Source: Nereocystis luetkeana (Eukaryota > Sar > Phaeophyceae > Laminariales > Laminariaceae). Taken from it: a stretch of DNA of 64,000 nt. Where the stretch lies: assembly GCA_031213475.1 (NCBI GenBank), contig JARUPZ010000012.1, positions 9,568,727-9,632,726 on the forward strand. The letters run 5' to 3'. Positions 19,820 through 30,964 of the stretch are shown in pieces. The translations under genes were made by a program, and so were the position numbers. Under the pieces are notes generated by a model. The model had not been told where the DNA came from and made no database searches. It saw only the letters and a program-made list of their open reading frames with translations. How positions within the stretch are numbered: position 1 is the first letter of the stretch; every line of letters begins with the position of its first letter.

Positions 19820-22800
19820 ATGGTCGAGCCGGCGGTGATGGCCAGCGATATGGCGGAAAAATTTCTCGCGGATTTTTTCCACGCGGCAGTATTGCCTGCG
19901 GTAGCCGTGTCGTATCACCGTCGCGGAAAGCGTGGAACTCGTAGCGAACGGAGAAGAGAGGCTAGGATCCACGTGAGTAAGCACCCCATTCGACGTCATC
20001 TAGGAGATGATGGGCGTCGAGGCGCGTTGGGATTGCTGCCCCCAGCACGTCGGAACCTCGGCACGAACCGGGCCGGGCGAAAAAACACGGAACGGAAGAA
20101 ACCCACCGCCTGGGAAAAGCGGAGGGTAGAGGAGAAACAACACGCTGCACGGAAGAAGAGGAGGCAAGGTCGGAAAGGTCGCAGAGAAGCTCGAAGGTTA
20201 CGCTCAGATGCTAGGGCTAGGTACAGAGCTGGGGAACTCGTCGTGGGTACGTTCAATGTTCGCACACTCGCCTTCAACGGCAAAAATGGCATCGGCCACA
20301 GCGAGGTCATCATGAAGGTATGCCAGGAACTAGGATGCGATGTCGTAGGTCTCCAAGAGACTAGGCGAGACGGGCATAGCACGTTCACAGCAGCTGGATA
20401 CACGATTTTTTGCTCTGGAGCAGACGGCAGCAAATACGAGAGGAAGGGCACCCATGGTGTAGGACTAGCAGTCAGGGAGTCTATTGTGGCAGGTGTGGGC
20501 AAGGATGGTCTCGAGGTGGAGTGCGTTAGTGCCAGACTGATGAAAGTTCGCATTCAACTTGAGGGCAAATCAAATGCTGTTTCTTTTGTTGTCGGCTATG
20601 CGCCGATACTGGATGCACCCGTTCGCGAGAAAGATCAATTCTGGAACGAACTGAACAAAGTCGTCTCGGGGGTCCCAAGTGGGGATCACCTACTTGTACT
20701 CTTGGATGCAAATGCTCGCACCGGCAAGCGAGAGAGCGGATGTGCCGGCAGTAAGGTGATGGGTAAATACGGGCGCGATGAATTGAACAACAACGGAGAG
20801 CGACTACTCCTCCTCGCAGATGACAACAGGCTTGCGCTCCTCAACACGTTCTTTGCCACACCTACTCGCGGAGTGTCGTACACTTTCCAATCTCCAAACT
20901 CCGGGAAGGGTCAGTGTAGGCTAGACTACATCCTTACTCGGCAAGTTGATCGACGCCTGGTCCGCAACATGACAGTACGGAAACCCCCAGAGGATCGGCA
21001 TGAATCTGACCACAACCTCGTGGTCTGCAATATTCGCCTCTTGGGTCGGTTCGCGCCGAATCGGAGGGTAAAAGCAGGCAGCGGAAAACGAGCTATTAAT
21101 CTACAACGGTTGATGGCAGACCCCGGTCTCCGAGCGGACCTCAATAGGGAGATAACCAAACTTACCCCCCCACCGCCTGGTACAATTGGGAGTGTCGATG
21201 ATAAGGCAACTGCTCTGGTGGAGACCGTGCTGTCGACTGCTGCTAAACTAGCACCTCATACCAGTCGAAAACAAGGGCCGCTGGGCTGGTGTACGCCCGA
21301 AGAGGTAAAAGCAGAGGTGCACTCACGATGGCAGGAGAAGGAAAATGCGAGGACGCAACTACGTGCTAACCCGGAAGACAAAAATCTGCGAAAAGCTGTG
21401 AAGATTGCCACTAAACAGCTCAAACGTGCGAGGACGGACGGAGTGCAGAAGTTCTTCGAGGAATACGTCCGTCAACTCGAAAGGCGTATCCAAGAAGGTG
21501 ATCAGTTTGGGTTCTACAAGCACCTTAAGGGGATGAATGTGGAAGGAAAGAGGACTTTCCATTCGCAGTACATCAGGGACGAGGAAGGTAGATTACTACG
21601 AGACGTAGGCCTCATCCGGGAACGATGGGTAAGGTGGTTCCATAAGCTGCTAAACACAAGGTCATCGACCCTCGATCCGACTATCGTCGATGAGCTCAAG
21701 GTCTGGCCCTCGTGCAGTCCGCTGGACGACGTCCCGTCTAGATACGAGGTGGAAGACGCGATCAGGGCGATGGCGAACCGCAAGGCGGTTGGGCCTGATG
21801 GTCTCCCAGCTGAACTTCTGAAGGTCCTGGCCGACGAAGGAGACTCGGACACCTTGGGAAGCTTCTACGAGATTATCGTCGCTGTGTGGAGGGGAGGGGT
21901 CGTGCCGCAGCAATGGAAGGATGCAACGATTAAGGTGCTGCACAAGAAGAAAGACAGGACGGAGTGTGGTAACTATCGTGGCATTTCCCTAGTCGCGCAT
22001 GCCGGCAAAGTGCTCCTCAAAGTCATCGCGCGCCGACTCAGCGACTATTGCGAACGGGAAGGCATCCTGCCGGAGGAGCAGTGTGGCTTTAGGCCCGAAC
22101 GATCGACGGTCGACATGATGTTCGTGGTGCGACGCTTGCAGGAATTGGCAAGGAAGAAGGACACTCCGCTCTTCATGTGCTTTGTCGACCTCACCAAAGC
22201 CTACGACTCCGTCGACCGAACCCTCCTGTGGGCTGTCTTGGCTCGCTTTGGGGTGCCACCTAGAATGCTCACCGTTATCCGCCAATTCCACGACGGCATG
22301 CGAGCATGCGTGCGGCTGGATGACGGCGAGTGCTCAGATATGTTCGACGTGAAACAGGGCCTACGGCAAGGGTGTGTGCTCGCGCCATTGTTGTTCAACA
22401 TGTTTTTTACAGCGGTGCTGCGTGTGGCGGAGAAACGTTTCGCTGCTGATAAAGCCATCACGGACAGCTTGGTGCAACTCCAACAAAAGCAGGAGAAGTA
22501 GAAAAAGAAGAGGGGGAAGGCACGGGTCGGGCACGCCGACGGACAGGGGAATGATAAAGAGGCCCAGACACTGTGGGCTATGCTCTATGCCGACGATGCA
22601 GGCATAGTATCGAGATCACCCAACGGCCTGGAGAGGATGATGACGGTGATCGTGTCTGCATGTGCCGCTTTCGGCCTGACGGTCTCGGAGGCCAAGACGG
22701 AGATAATGTGTCTGCAAACGAAAGATGGGGGGAACGTGCCGTTCACCGTCACCGCCGCCGGCCAAGTGTACAAACAAACGACCGAGTTTGTGTATCTGGG

Positions 22801-23599
22801 CGGGGCTATCAGCGCAGATTGGACGGGCAGAAGTGTCGAGGTAACGCGTCGACTCCAGAGGGCATGGGCATGCTTCGGACGGTATAAGATGGAAATTTAT
22901 GACCGCCCGGGTGTGCGCCTACGCCTGAAGGTGCGAATGCTGAGAGCCGAGGTGATCGAAACGTTGCTCTACGGTTGCGTTACTTGGAGCCCGAGCAAGA
23001 CTGATTACGGTAGGCTACGGGAGGTCCACCACAAGATGCTCCTCCGATGCATCGGGTGGCGAAAACGAAAGCGCGAAGACCACATTCTATCCTATGCTAG
23101 CGCGCTTCTCAGGACAACATCTGAAAGCGTTGAGACGACGGTACGCAGACGTAGGCTCTTGTTTGCGGGCTTTGTGACACGAATGGGAGAGGAGCGCCTG
23201 CCGAGGAGGGTGATGTTTGGGGAGATGGTTGGGGGTAAGGGTTACTCCGGAGGACAGGAGTGGGACTGGATGAGGTACCTTGAGGAGGACCTCAAGGAGT
23301 TCGGCATCAAGCTCGAAGGGTGGCGCGAGACAGCACAGAAAGCCGGCAGATGGTTCCAACGGGTCGAGGAAGGGGCGGAGGCCTTCATGCGGAAATGGCA
23401 TACAGATGAGAAGGAGGCATCGGCAGAACGGCATAGAATAGCTGCGACCACGACCACAGCCGTTGACGCCAACGCGAGTGTGCAGAATGGCAGGGAAGAG
23501 GGGGGGGGCGAAAGGGGGACGAGGGGGAATGGCGGGGGGGGGGAGGGGAGGCGGTCTGCCCAACAGACTGAAGCCTGGTTATGGCCATCATCGTCATGA
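19820..23599 (+). pseudogene. LINE polyprotein (endonuclease + reverse transcriptase), one in-frame stop
   Basis: The frame stays open for about 1,260 codons apart from one TAG at 22499-22501. An AP-type endonuclease begins near residue 141 (GTFNVRTL..), with the ETRR motif after GLQ and an SDHNLVV motif near residue 396. The reverse transcriptase follows: NYRGISLV near residue 715, FVDLTKAYDSV near 787, GLRQGCVLAPLLFN near 845, and the YADD catalytic box near 922, just after the stop. The C-terminal part carries KAGRWFQRVEEGAEAFMRKW, which recurs in fragments at 27.7 and 41.5 kb. The stop falls between two RT motifs, so readthrough or a dead copy must be assumed. The start codon is chosen only as the first position of the open frame. 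RTE clade placement is from motif style. Confidence 0.8.
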
Positions 23600-24086
23600 T
23601 GCACTCCTTTCTTTGGGACCCAAGTAACTAGCATGGTGCCATCTGGGCAACTTTGCGTGTCTGTATGCTCCAGTGCCTGCCTTTGGTATTTTCTTTCCCC
23701 CCCGCCCGTGATTATCGCTTTTTGTCCCTTCTTTGTTTTCATTTTTCTTTCATTCCCGTTTGTACCTCTTTGTGTCTTTGTTAGTATGGTCCGTTTTGCC
23801 TTGCCTTTTTTTCGCGTTTTGCTATCTGCGTCTGTTTTAGTTTTGTTTTTGTTTTTGTTTTGCTTAGCTTCATCTTCTTTTTTTAGGTTTTTGTCTTCTA
23901 TTAATAGTCTCCTTTTTGCTTCCCTGGTGTCCGCAGTGGTGGAGTGCGTATGCCTGTTTTTTGTTTTTTTTTTGCCTCTGTTTTTACTTGAGGTATTTCT
24001 TCCACTCCAGAGTTATTGGAGCCTGTCCTGCGACCACGGACTGCATTGAATTGTGAGTTAATGTGAGAACAACAACAACAACAATA
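19820..24086 (+). mobile_element. RTE-like LINE, nearly full length
   Basis: A single long coding frame (19820-23599) with an endonuclease and a reverse transcriptase is followed by a T-rich 3' part and an AAC-repeat tail at 24068-24086. The 3' end is confirmed by an inverted, 5'-truncated copy at 24397-24610 that stops at the same kind of AAC tail. The true 5' end is not defined. Confidence 0.8.
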
Positions 24087-24396
24087 GCACGGGACAGGTG
24101 GTGGTTGGTGTGCATATATAATGTTTTGCCATCATTGCTTTGACTCATTTTCGTGCCCAACGCTATAAATACGTACAGTAATTGGTACGTACGCGTGATG
24201 AAGCCGACGGCGCGACACCGTGCGTGGTATGTTGCTCGAGGGCGCGACGCTGTTATACCGTATTTTTTTACCTGCGGTTTTGGCGTATTCGGTTGGCGTT
24301 GCCCTGCTGCAGTGAAAACCGCGGTATGCACGCATAAAAACGGAAGACGTCATTATTGTAGTTAGTTGATCCCTTCGGGGCCCCTGTTGATAGCGA

Positions 24397-24401
24397 ACTA
24401 A

Positions 24402-24447
<46 letters not shown>

Positions 24448-24610
24448 CTCACATTGACTCACAACACAATGCAGTCCGTGGTCGCAGGACAGGCTCCAAT
24501 AACTCTGGAGTGGAAGAAATACCTCGGTAGTAAAACAGAGGCAAAAACAAAAAACAAGCATAATACGCACTCCACCACTGCGGACACCAGGGAAGCAAAA
24601 AGGAACTATC
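24397..24610 (-). mobile_element. 5'-truncated LINE copy, opposite strand
   Basis: On the - strand it matches 23916-24086 (GTGTCCGCAGTGGTGGAG, CTTCCACTCCAGAGTTATTG, CGACCACGGACTGCATTG) and ends in about fifteen AAC units (24403-24447 on +). It makes an inverted pair with the main LINE 3' end. Between them, 24087-24396 shows nothing recognised. Confidence 0.8.
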
Positions 24611-24880
24611 TATGTATGTATGTGTGTATAGTAGTAGCAGGCACACCCCAGTTCCTCCCAAGGTGCAGTATTATGGGTGGCCATAGTAAATATGACCTAT
24701 AGTGCACATAAAAAGATACATTTATCACACGTGAGTGAATGGTGAATCAATCAGATGCGGAGGTAGGTACAAGTAATATTATAATAATGGGTGTGTTCGA
24801 ACTGTAATGTAAGGAGATAGATGTACCACACACGCGCGTGCAGCATGGCGACATGTTTACTGCGCTGCACACTCTTCGCG

Positions 24881-25212
24881 AGGACCTTTAACAATCTGGG
24901 AGAAGGGATCTTTAGGTTGGTAGGCTGTTCGGGTGTTTTGGTTCCTATTGGGATGAAGGTACGGGCGAAGACCCAACCCAACCCCTGACTCTAACCCTAA
25001 CCCTAACCCTAACCCTAACCCTAACCCTGACCCCAAACCGCAGCCAAAACGGGCCAAAACTCGCCATAGACGCGGCTGCGCCGAGTTTGCATCGAACCAG
25101 GAAATTTCTCAGTTAGTTGCGGACGACGATTCCGAAGGGCAGACCACGCTACCCATTTTTCAAGTTAAAAACATCCCTAAAGATCCCTTCTCCCAAGCTG
25201 CTAAACCTACTC
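24881..25212 (+). repeat. Single arm of the telomere-repeat-bearing foldback element
   Basis: Begins AGGACCTTTAACAATCTGGG, contains about five CCCTAA units at 24995-25025, and continues through CCAAACCGCAGCCAAAACGG to CTGCTAAACCTAC. It is the same unit as each arm of the palindrome at 26723-27419. Confidence 0.8.
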
Positions 25213-25748
25213 CTCTTCGTAGTCGCTGAATTTATAGTCAACAACTCTACTAACAGATAGTAGTATTCCCACTTGATGGTCTCCAGCAGATATTTCGGGG
25301 AAATCGATCCCGAACACCGCACGCATCAGTATATATATAGATCGTTGCGGAATGGGACTCAACAGATAGATGTAATCTGCACATATATATCATGATCTAC
25401 CGGACGTATTAATCTGTAACAGACGCACGGCACATAGCAGCAGTGATGCAGAGAGATACCGGGTAAGGAGAGGGTCCCGCGTCCCGGATGGCCAACACGA
25501 ATCCTAAACCTGGTTTTCTGCTGTATGAATGGTATGCGCAGCCCGTCAACAACAACAACACACAAACAACACGACGGTGCGCCAGCACGCATGATTGTCC
25601 CCTGTCCCCCACCGTTTGCAACATATTATTATTCATCGCCTGGAGAGTGGAAACCTCTTTTTTCAAATTTTGAAAACATTTCTTAGAAAGAATCAACAAG
25701 TCAGCGAGCGACGTGGTGTGGGAGAGAATCGGGCCTCCATTACCCAGC

Positions 25749-25947
25749 ATGGCGGCCGCATTGCCTGATAATGGTACGGGCATGATATGGCCAACACATG
25801 ACCAGCTCAAGATTTATGCGCGCAAAGCTCGAACGAGAATCAGGAAATTGGAGGAACAGAACCGGTCCCTGCTGGACAAGGTCCAGGAACTGCAAGTGGC
25901 ACAGCTGCAGCAGAGCACCGCTGAGGCCAATCCTGCTGCTGATGATG
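25749..25947 (+). CDS. Copy of gene B exon 1 (start of suspected chimeric gene)
   Basis: ATG at 25749, donor GTGAGATG at 25948; 199 nt ending one base into a codon. It encodes DQLKIYARKARTRIRKLEEQ.. followed by NRSLLDKVQELQ, a clear coiled-coil start. It is homologous to 46969-47170: the same ATG context (CAGCATGGCGG), same phase, same donor and about 60 percent identical residues in the coil. The upstream flank (25450-25500, GTCCCGGATGGCCAACACGA) and the first 200 bases of the intron also match the other copy, so this is a duplicated promoter-plus-exon, not a retrocopy. What follows it differs from gene B. Confidence 0.65.
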
Positions 25948-26119
25948 GTGAGATGCTTGGGTTGTGTGTGCTTGTCACGTGGCACATGTGCTCCACAGGA
26001 ACTTCTCCGGCACCTTTGTGAGCGAAGAGGGGGGTCTCTACTGCAGTCTGCCTCGTGCGTGTGCATCTGGCCTGATGAACTGTGCCATACACAACTCCAA
26101 CGACGTCTGCACAGCAGTG

Positions 26120-26156
<37 letters not shown>

Positions 26157-26256
26157 CTTCCAGCAAAAATTGAGACTTGACTTCTGATGAGACCTGTCGT
26201 CCTTTGACTCTGGGTGTTTCTTGTTCCGTGTACCTCTGATCCGACGCTGTTAATAG

Positions 26257-26417
26257 TCGATTTCCGTTGGATGGTTCCCGCCGACGACCACCCTCTCTCG
26301 CGGTGTATTGACCGGGCGCGGCCTGCGCCTACGACGACACAGGTTCTCCGCAATCTACTGATGATTTCTGCCCTGTCGGCGATTTGGGCAAGGGCGTCTC
26401 GCCTCGCGCCACAGGAG
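26257..26417 (+). CDS. Candidate exon 2 of the chimeric gene
   Basis: The acceptor GCTGTTAATAG ends at 26256 and a perfect donor GTGAGT is at 26418. The 161-nt stretch begins with the two bases needed to complete the codon left by the exon at 25749-25947 and ends on a whole codon. It encodes FRWMVPADDHPLSRC.., a proline/threonine linker, then a hydrophobic segment LRNLLMISALSAIWAR. It does not resemble any gene B exon and has no clear match among gene A exons. Phase agreement has a one-in-three chance of being accidental. Confidence 0.45.
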
Positions 26418-26722
26418 GTGAGTGCGTTTTCCGTGGTTATTCCGGGTGCGTGCTTTCCGACCTCCAAACCCCGCCCCGGGAGCGTCGATCGTCCTGCCGG
26501 CACCACCGTCGTGCGGTTTTTGCGCGGGCGGCCGTGTGTGAGATGCACGACATGTTTCACACCCCCGGCAAATACATGCCACCCAGATTTCGTTGACAAC
26601 TACGTAAAGTACGTACATAAATAAATGTAAACAGATTTTTCACGTGAAGGGTACTGCTGTACGTATTCCGAAGAGTTCTCTTTTTTACCGTAGGTTTTCC
26701 GTGTGCACGAACTAAAAACAAG

Positions 26723-27419
26723 AGGACCTTTAACAATCTGGGAGAAGGGATCTTTAGGTTGGTAGGCTGTTCGGATGTTTTGGTTCCTGTTGGGATCAGG
26801 ATACGGGCGAAGACCCAACCCCACCCCTGACTCTAACCCTAACCCTAACCCTAACCCTAACCCTGACCCCAAACCGCAGCCAAAACGGGCCAAAACTCGC
26901 CATAAACGCGGCTGCGCCGAGTTTGCATCGAACCAGGAAATTTCTCAGTTGCGGACGACGATTCCGAAGTGCAGACCACGCTACACATTTTTCAAGTTAA
27001 AAACATCCCCAAAGATCCCTTCTCCCAGACTGCTAAACCGACCCCTAAAACCCTATCCCCAAAGATCCCTTCTCCCAGACTGCTAAACCGACCCCTAAAC
27101 CTAGGTCGGTTTAGCAGTCTGGGAGAAGGGATCTTTGGGGATGTTTTTAACTTGAAAAATGTGTAGCGTGGTCTGCACTTCGGAATCGTCGTCCGCAACT
27201 GAGAAATTTCCTGGTTCGATGCAAACTCGGCGCAGCCGCGTTTATGGCGAGTTTTGGCCCGTTTGGGTTGCGGTTTGGGGTCAGGGTTAGGGTTAGGGTT
27301 AGGGTTAGAGTCAGGGGTGGGGTTGGGTCTTCGCCCGTGCCTTGATCCCAACAGGAACCAAAACATCCGAACAGCCTACCAACCTAAAGATCCCTTCTCC
27401 CAGATTGTTAAAGGTCCTG
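26723..27419. mobile_element. 697-bp foldback palindrome containing telomere-type repeats
   Basis: The left arm (26723 to about 27044) and right arm (about 27104-27419) are near-perfect complements of roughly 320 bp, meeting near 27097. Each arm holds several CCCTAA/TTAGGG units (26833-26868 and 27279-27317) and starts AGGACCTTTAACAATCTGGG. The left arm has a partial 48-bp duplication next to the centre. No transposase is encoded. It is probably a non-autonomous foldback element. Confidence 0.85.
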
Positions 27420-27649
27420 TCGCTCGACCTCTCAAAAATAGACTACGCACGCTCTTTGGGATGTTGTAAGACTTCGCTCTTTGCACGGTTATTCACTGTA
27501 AGGACCAACGTGCCGGGTACGGGAGCATAACAAAACAAGCCCAGCAAGGCGACAACACGAACAGCCAGATACGTGCTGCAGTAGTTTTATGCCACATGAT
27601 CTGCCATTATATCCTTCCTGCTCTCTTGTTGAAAGCAAGCAGTGGTGTC

Positions 27650-28050
27650 GAGTGTCAGTACTGCCGCTGTCGCGTCCCCCCTAGGGGAAAACATGAGACA
27701 AAATACCAAACAAAACTCAACTACAGCTGTAGAATTCCGAACGGCAATACGTGGCACAGGTTCCTTTTATAGCTCGAACCGGTGCATTGCCGCGCAATCC
27801 GCTATTCATTTCTTTGCTGCGTTCGTCGACAGCAGTATCAGTACCCCCCCCCCCCCCTCTCCCCACTATGTCGCCGCTCGTGGCGCCCTCTACTGCTGTG
27901 TGGCGTAGACAGCTCCTCTTCACCCCGTTCCCAGTGTCACCTCGCCATGAAACGTTCCGCCGCTTCGACGACCCCTCGATACCACTCCCCACCCTTCGTA
28001 GCGGCGGTGGAACCCTCCGTAGCCGCGGTGGACCAAAACACCGCCTCTAC
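27650..28050 (-). pseudogene. RTE-like LINE 3' coding fragment
   Basis: In two - strand frames it encodes GGEWYRGVVEAAERFMARW and then TDTAVDERSKEM. These match the fragment at 41460-41740 (KWYRGILEAAERFMVRW and TAVDESRKEM) and, more distantly, the C terminus of the LINE at 19.8 kb. The frame is shifted between blocks. The + strand frame over the same region, which ends at a GTGAGT, is therefore probably not an exon. Confidence 0.7.
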
Positions 28051-28532
28051 CGCGAACGACGAAGGAGAGCTTTCCGTGGATCCCTCGGTGGCTCGAAACC
28101 CGTTGAGGCCGTCTGCTAGACATTGGGCCCCTCTCTGGTGAGTGCTTGATTGAGTAAAAATCGTGTTCTCCTGGTGTACGTGTACACTTTGTATGTGGTC
28201 TACGCACACGCTTTGTACGCTACTCGGAGTTTATCGACAGGCCCCTCCGCCTAAACTAAGTGGGCGGTGGCCGGGATCATACTTGGAAAAGTTGAAAACA
28301 AAAAACAAAGGTGTGAGAAAAATCTCAAGAGTCATCTTCGCAAGCTTGGCCAAATCGTAACTACTGGATGATAGCCTGTCGACGATGCTCAGCTCTATAA
28401 AATGCCACACAACTCTAGAAGTAAGTGTATATTTGTATTTTTTTGTATTGACCAAGTAAGTGCGGCGCTATTGACGTGAAGACTATTTGGGTGAGTATGT
28501 TGTAAAACGTTGCAGGTGATGTATATTACCAG

Positions 28533-28674
28533 GTATGGAATTACCGATCTGAAGATCGGACCAGCAGCGATGACATGCCGCGGATCTTTGCCGAAGTATC
28601 GCAACCACAACCTCCGTATCTTGCGGTCGTCGTCATCGCCATTGGTAGCGCACGCTTTTTATCTTCGGTGGCAC
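28533..28674 (+). CDS. Candidate exon 3 of the chimeric gene
   Basis: The acceptor TATTACCAG ends at 28532 and the donor GTGAGC is at 28675. It starts on a whole codon, as required after the exon ending at 26417, and ends one base into a codon. It encodes a polar start (VWNYRSEDRTSSDDMPRIF), then PPYLAVVVIAIGSARFLSSV, one membrane segment. The acceptor coincides with a copy of the recurrent TACCAGGTA motif, so a chance match is possible. Confidence 0.35.
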
Positions 28675-28729
28675 GTGAGCGTAAAGTGCCTCCCACGACG
28701 CCGTTAAACATCGGTACCTCCCGTGGCAC

Positions 28730-28990
28730 TGCCGGGTGGCTATCACCGCCGCACCTGGCCCTCTCGGGGGTCAGGTGGGATCAACATGTTCACGTGGTAC
28801 GAGCAGCCGGGTTTGCTCTTGCAAACGGGAGCGACGGGTTGCAGTGGCACCCGACACGTATTCTAATACACGTGGAAGTGTAGTGAGCTCAAGCTTTGTG
28901 TTTACCAATCCACCGGCCGATGAAACAGAAACAAACGAAGGGGAAGTGTGGTGAGCTTAAGCTTTATTTTCACCAATCCGCCAGAGGATG
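28730..28990 (+). repeat. Dispersed repeat, matched at 60745-60950
   Basis: Both copies share CTCTCGGGGGTCAGGT, TCAACATG, ACACGTGGAAGTGTAGTGAG and ACCAATCCGCCGGAGGAT-like blocks in order. The copy here ends in AAAC tandem units at 29005-29040. Confidence 0.6.
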
Positions 28991-29399
28991 AAAATAAAAA
29001 CAAACTAACAAACAAACAAACAAACAAACAAACAAACAAGCGTTAAAACTGATCACTCCCAACAATATTCGAACAATCGATCACAAAGAAAGCTACTTCT
29101 GTATACCCTGGAAGCCGACGTTTAAAAAAAAAAAACAATTATCACAAAACAGATACCGGTACAGTAGTAGTGAAACGTACTCGTAGAATATCACCGTTTT
29201 TTATTTCGCATGGTTGCTTCCTGGGCCTGGTCGACGCATTTTTCTATCCTTGCAACCTCCCACGAGGTATGATGGAACGGAAGAGGCGGGTTCCTCGCTG
29301 TGTGGGTGACGCTAGGATCACAACAGCCGTCTCGCCCAGCAAATGCTGTCAGGATGTTCCGATCTCCCACATGATTTGAGGTTTGATTATAAAGTACTT

Positions 29400-29600
29400 T
29401 TTTACTCTCTTGGGAGTGTTTTTACTTCCAAGGAAGTAGAATGATTTTGCTTCCAAAAATGAAACAGTTTACTTCCTTTGGAAAAAAAAATTCCATGGGA
29501 GTAAATTCTGGAAGTAAATCTTAAAGAAGTAACATTGAACTTCCATGGAAGTAAAAACACTTCCATGGAAGTACATTTTGGAACTAAAATGGAACCAAAC
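29400..29600 (+). repeat. Cluster of TTCCATGGAA palindromes
   Basis: About eight perfect or degenerate copies of ACTTCCATGGAAGT with short spacers, some joined as AAAAACACTTCCATGG. No gene is evident; 29040-29400 likewise shows nothing recognised. Confidence 0.7.
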
Positions 29601-29926
29601 AGAACCAAGGGAAAATGATGTGGTGGACTCGGATATTCTTACGTGCTGGCATCTGGACGCAGATCTCAACTTTAAATGTGGCACGTTTTCCGACGATAGA
29701 TTGGGCCGCCTGCAAAGGTCAAATATAAAAAAAATGTGGCATTTCTACGTCGTGTGAGTAAGTGAGTATCGATCAGAACACCAGAGGGATATTTGTCGAA
29801 CCGAAGCCCCGGACACAGCTGCTGTCCGTTTGTATGTACGAGTACGGGCGAAATGTATTTCGCGAACCAATCGGTATGGTGATGCTACATTCATTCATCT
29901 GCTCATCGACGCTGAGCACAGCCCAG

Positions 29927-30055
29927 GCGGTGTATACATACGTATTGGGGAGGCCTGTGCACCGCTCATTGGGCATCCCCCCCGTCCTCTACCTCTTGTT
30001 TTTTTTTGTCAAAAGGCTTGTCATCTCGCCAAGAAGAAAGTCTTTGCCGGCACAG
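29927..30055 (+). CDS. Weak candidate exon of the chimeric gene
   Basis: The acceptor GCACAGCCCAG ends at 29926. One frame reads a hydrophobic stretch (PPVLYLLFFFVKRLVI), but the frame demanded by the preceding exon is a different one, and no consensus donor is visible before 30055. It is listed because it is the only hydrophobic open stretch between 28.7 and 30.8 kb. It may be spurious. Confidence 0.2.
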
Positions 30056-30465
30056 GGTCTCCCTTCAGTCCCTCCTAATCGTAACGCCATACTCGTACAT
30101 AGGACAAAATAGTGATCGTTATCCACAGGGAAGATGAGTGTGGAGGCGGGGTGGGGTATACGATCGAGTCCGGTGCTGAACATTTTTTTGAGATTGCAAT
30201 TGCTGCGCAGACCGACTTTCACGCACCCCGCCCCGCTTGACTCGGCGAGACTAGACGAGATACCCCGCGAAACTGACTATTTTTGTTTCGGGTTTTGCGA
30301 GCGCGCTGCCCCGGCCGCGATGCGCGAGCGAGAGCGAAGCCCCGAGGGCGCAAGACGCCCGTCTCGATGATTCCCCACCGCCTGAGCCGAGCGGCGGAAA
30401 AAAAAGCCGGAGAAAGAAAGAAAACACAAATTTACGTTGCAAGAAAGTTTGCACACCTTGGATAG

Positions 30466-30735
30466 ATAGATCATGATCTACTGTAATAGATCATCCACAG
30501 ATAGATCATCTAGTCCATCAACTGCCGTTGTGAGATGTTGCGCAAGATCTGTCTGCATAGTATATATCCAACCAAGTAGCATCGGTAGACCGTGCGGATT
30601 GCCCATGAGCCGAATCATGGGAGACCGGCAATATATATATGTTGCCTTGATGGATTTAGATCATGATGAAGTGGGAATGATCTGTACATGATCTGTACAT
30701 GATCTGTACATGACCTGTACATGATCTGCCCGTGT
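30466..30735 (+). repeat. GATCTGTACAT-satellite element, copy 2
   Basis: TAGATCATGATCTACTG-type ends and a centre with CTGCCGTTGTGAGATGTTGC, closing with four CATGATCTGTA units. Same family as 1480-1915. Confidence 0.65.
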
Positions 30736-30870
30736 GAAATATGTCTACGATTTTTTTTCAACGTACAGCTGTTGTTTTATACCAGGTATAGTGATAATCG
30801 GCTTTTGATTGTCGCTGCTGAGTGTTCACCACTGTTGCCGCCCCTCTTGTCCATTGCCGTCGTTCTCCAG

Positions 30871-30964
30871 CATCAACATCATGGGGCTGGTGGGACTGGC
30901 GACAGGTGGGGTGCAGCTGTGGCTTATGCGCCAGCAGCGGGCAACGGGAAAACGCCTCATTTGA
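30871..30964 (+). CDS. Copy of gene A last exon (end of suspected chimeric gene)
   Basis: The acceptor CGTCGTTCTCCAG ends at 30870. It reads INIMGLVGLATGGVQLWLMR.. to TGA at 30962-30964 and ends RATGKRLI. Compared with 15703-15796 the length, stop and frame are identical and about 26 of 31 residues agree. The upstream pyrimidine tract and the downstream CAG/CGGCGG-rich flank also match, so genomic duplication is more likely than retroposition. Which exon splices to it is unknown; an exon ending two bases into a codon is required. Confidence 0.6.

Noticed and set aside
27782-28141. + strand open frame ending at GTGAGT, looking like an exon
   Set aside because: The opposite strand encodes a LINE C-terminal block matching 41.5 kb, so the + frame is its shadow.
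30134-30370. 78-codon open frame with ATG
   Set aside because: The peptide is arginine/proline-rich without pattern; no splice or homology support.
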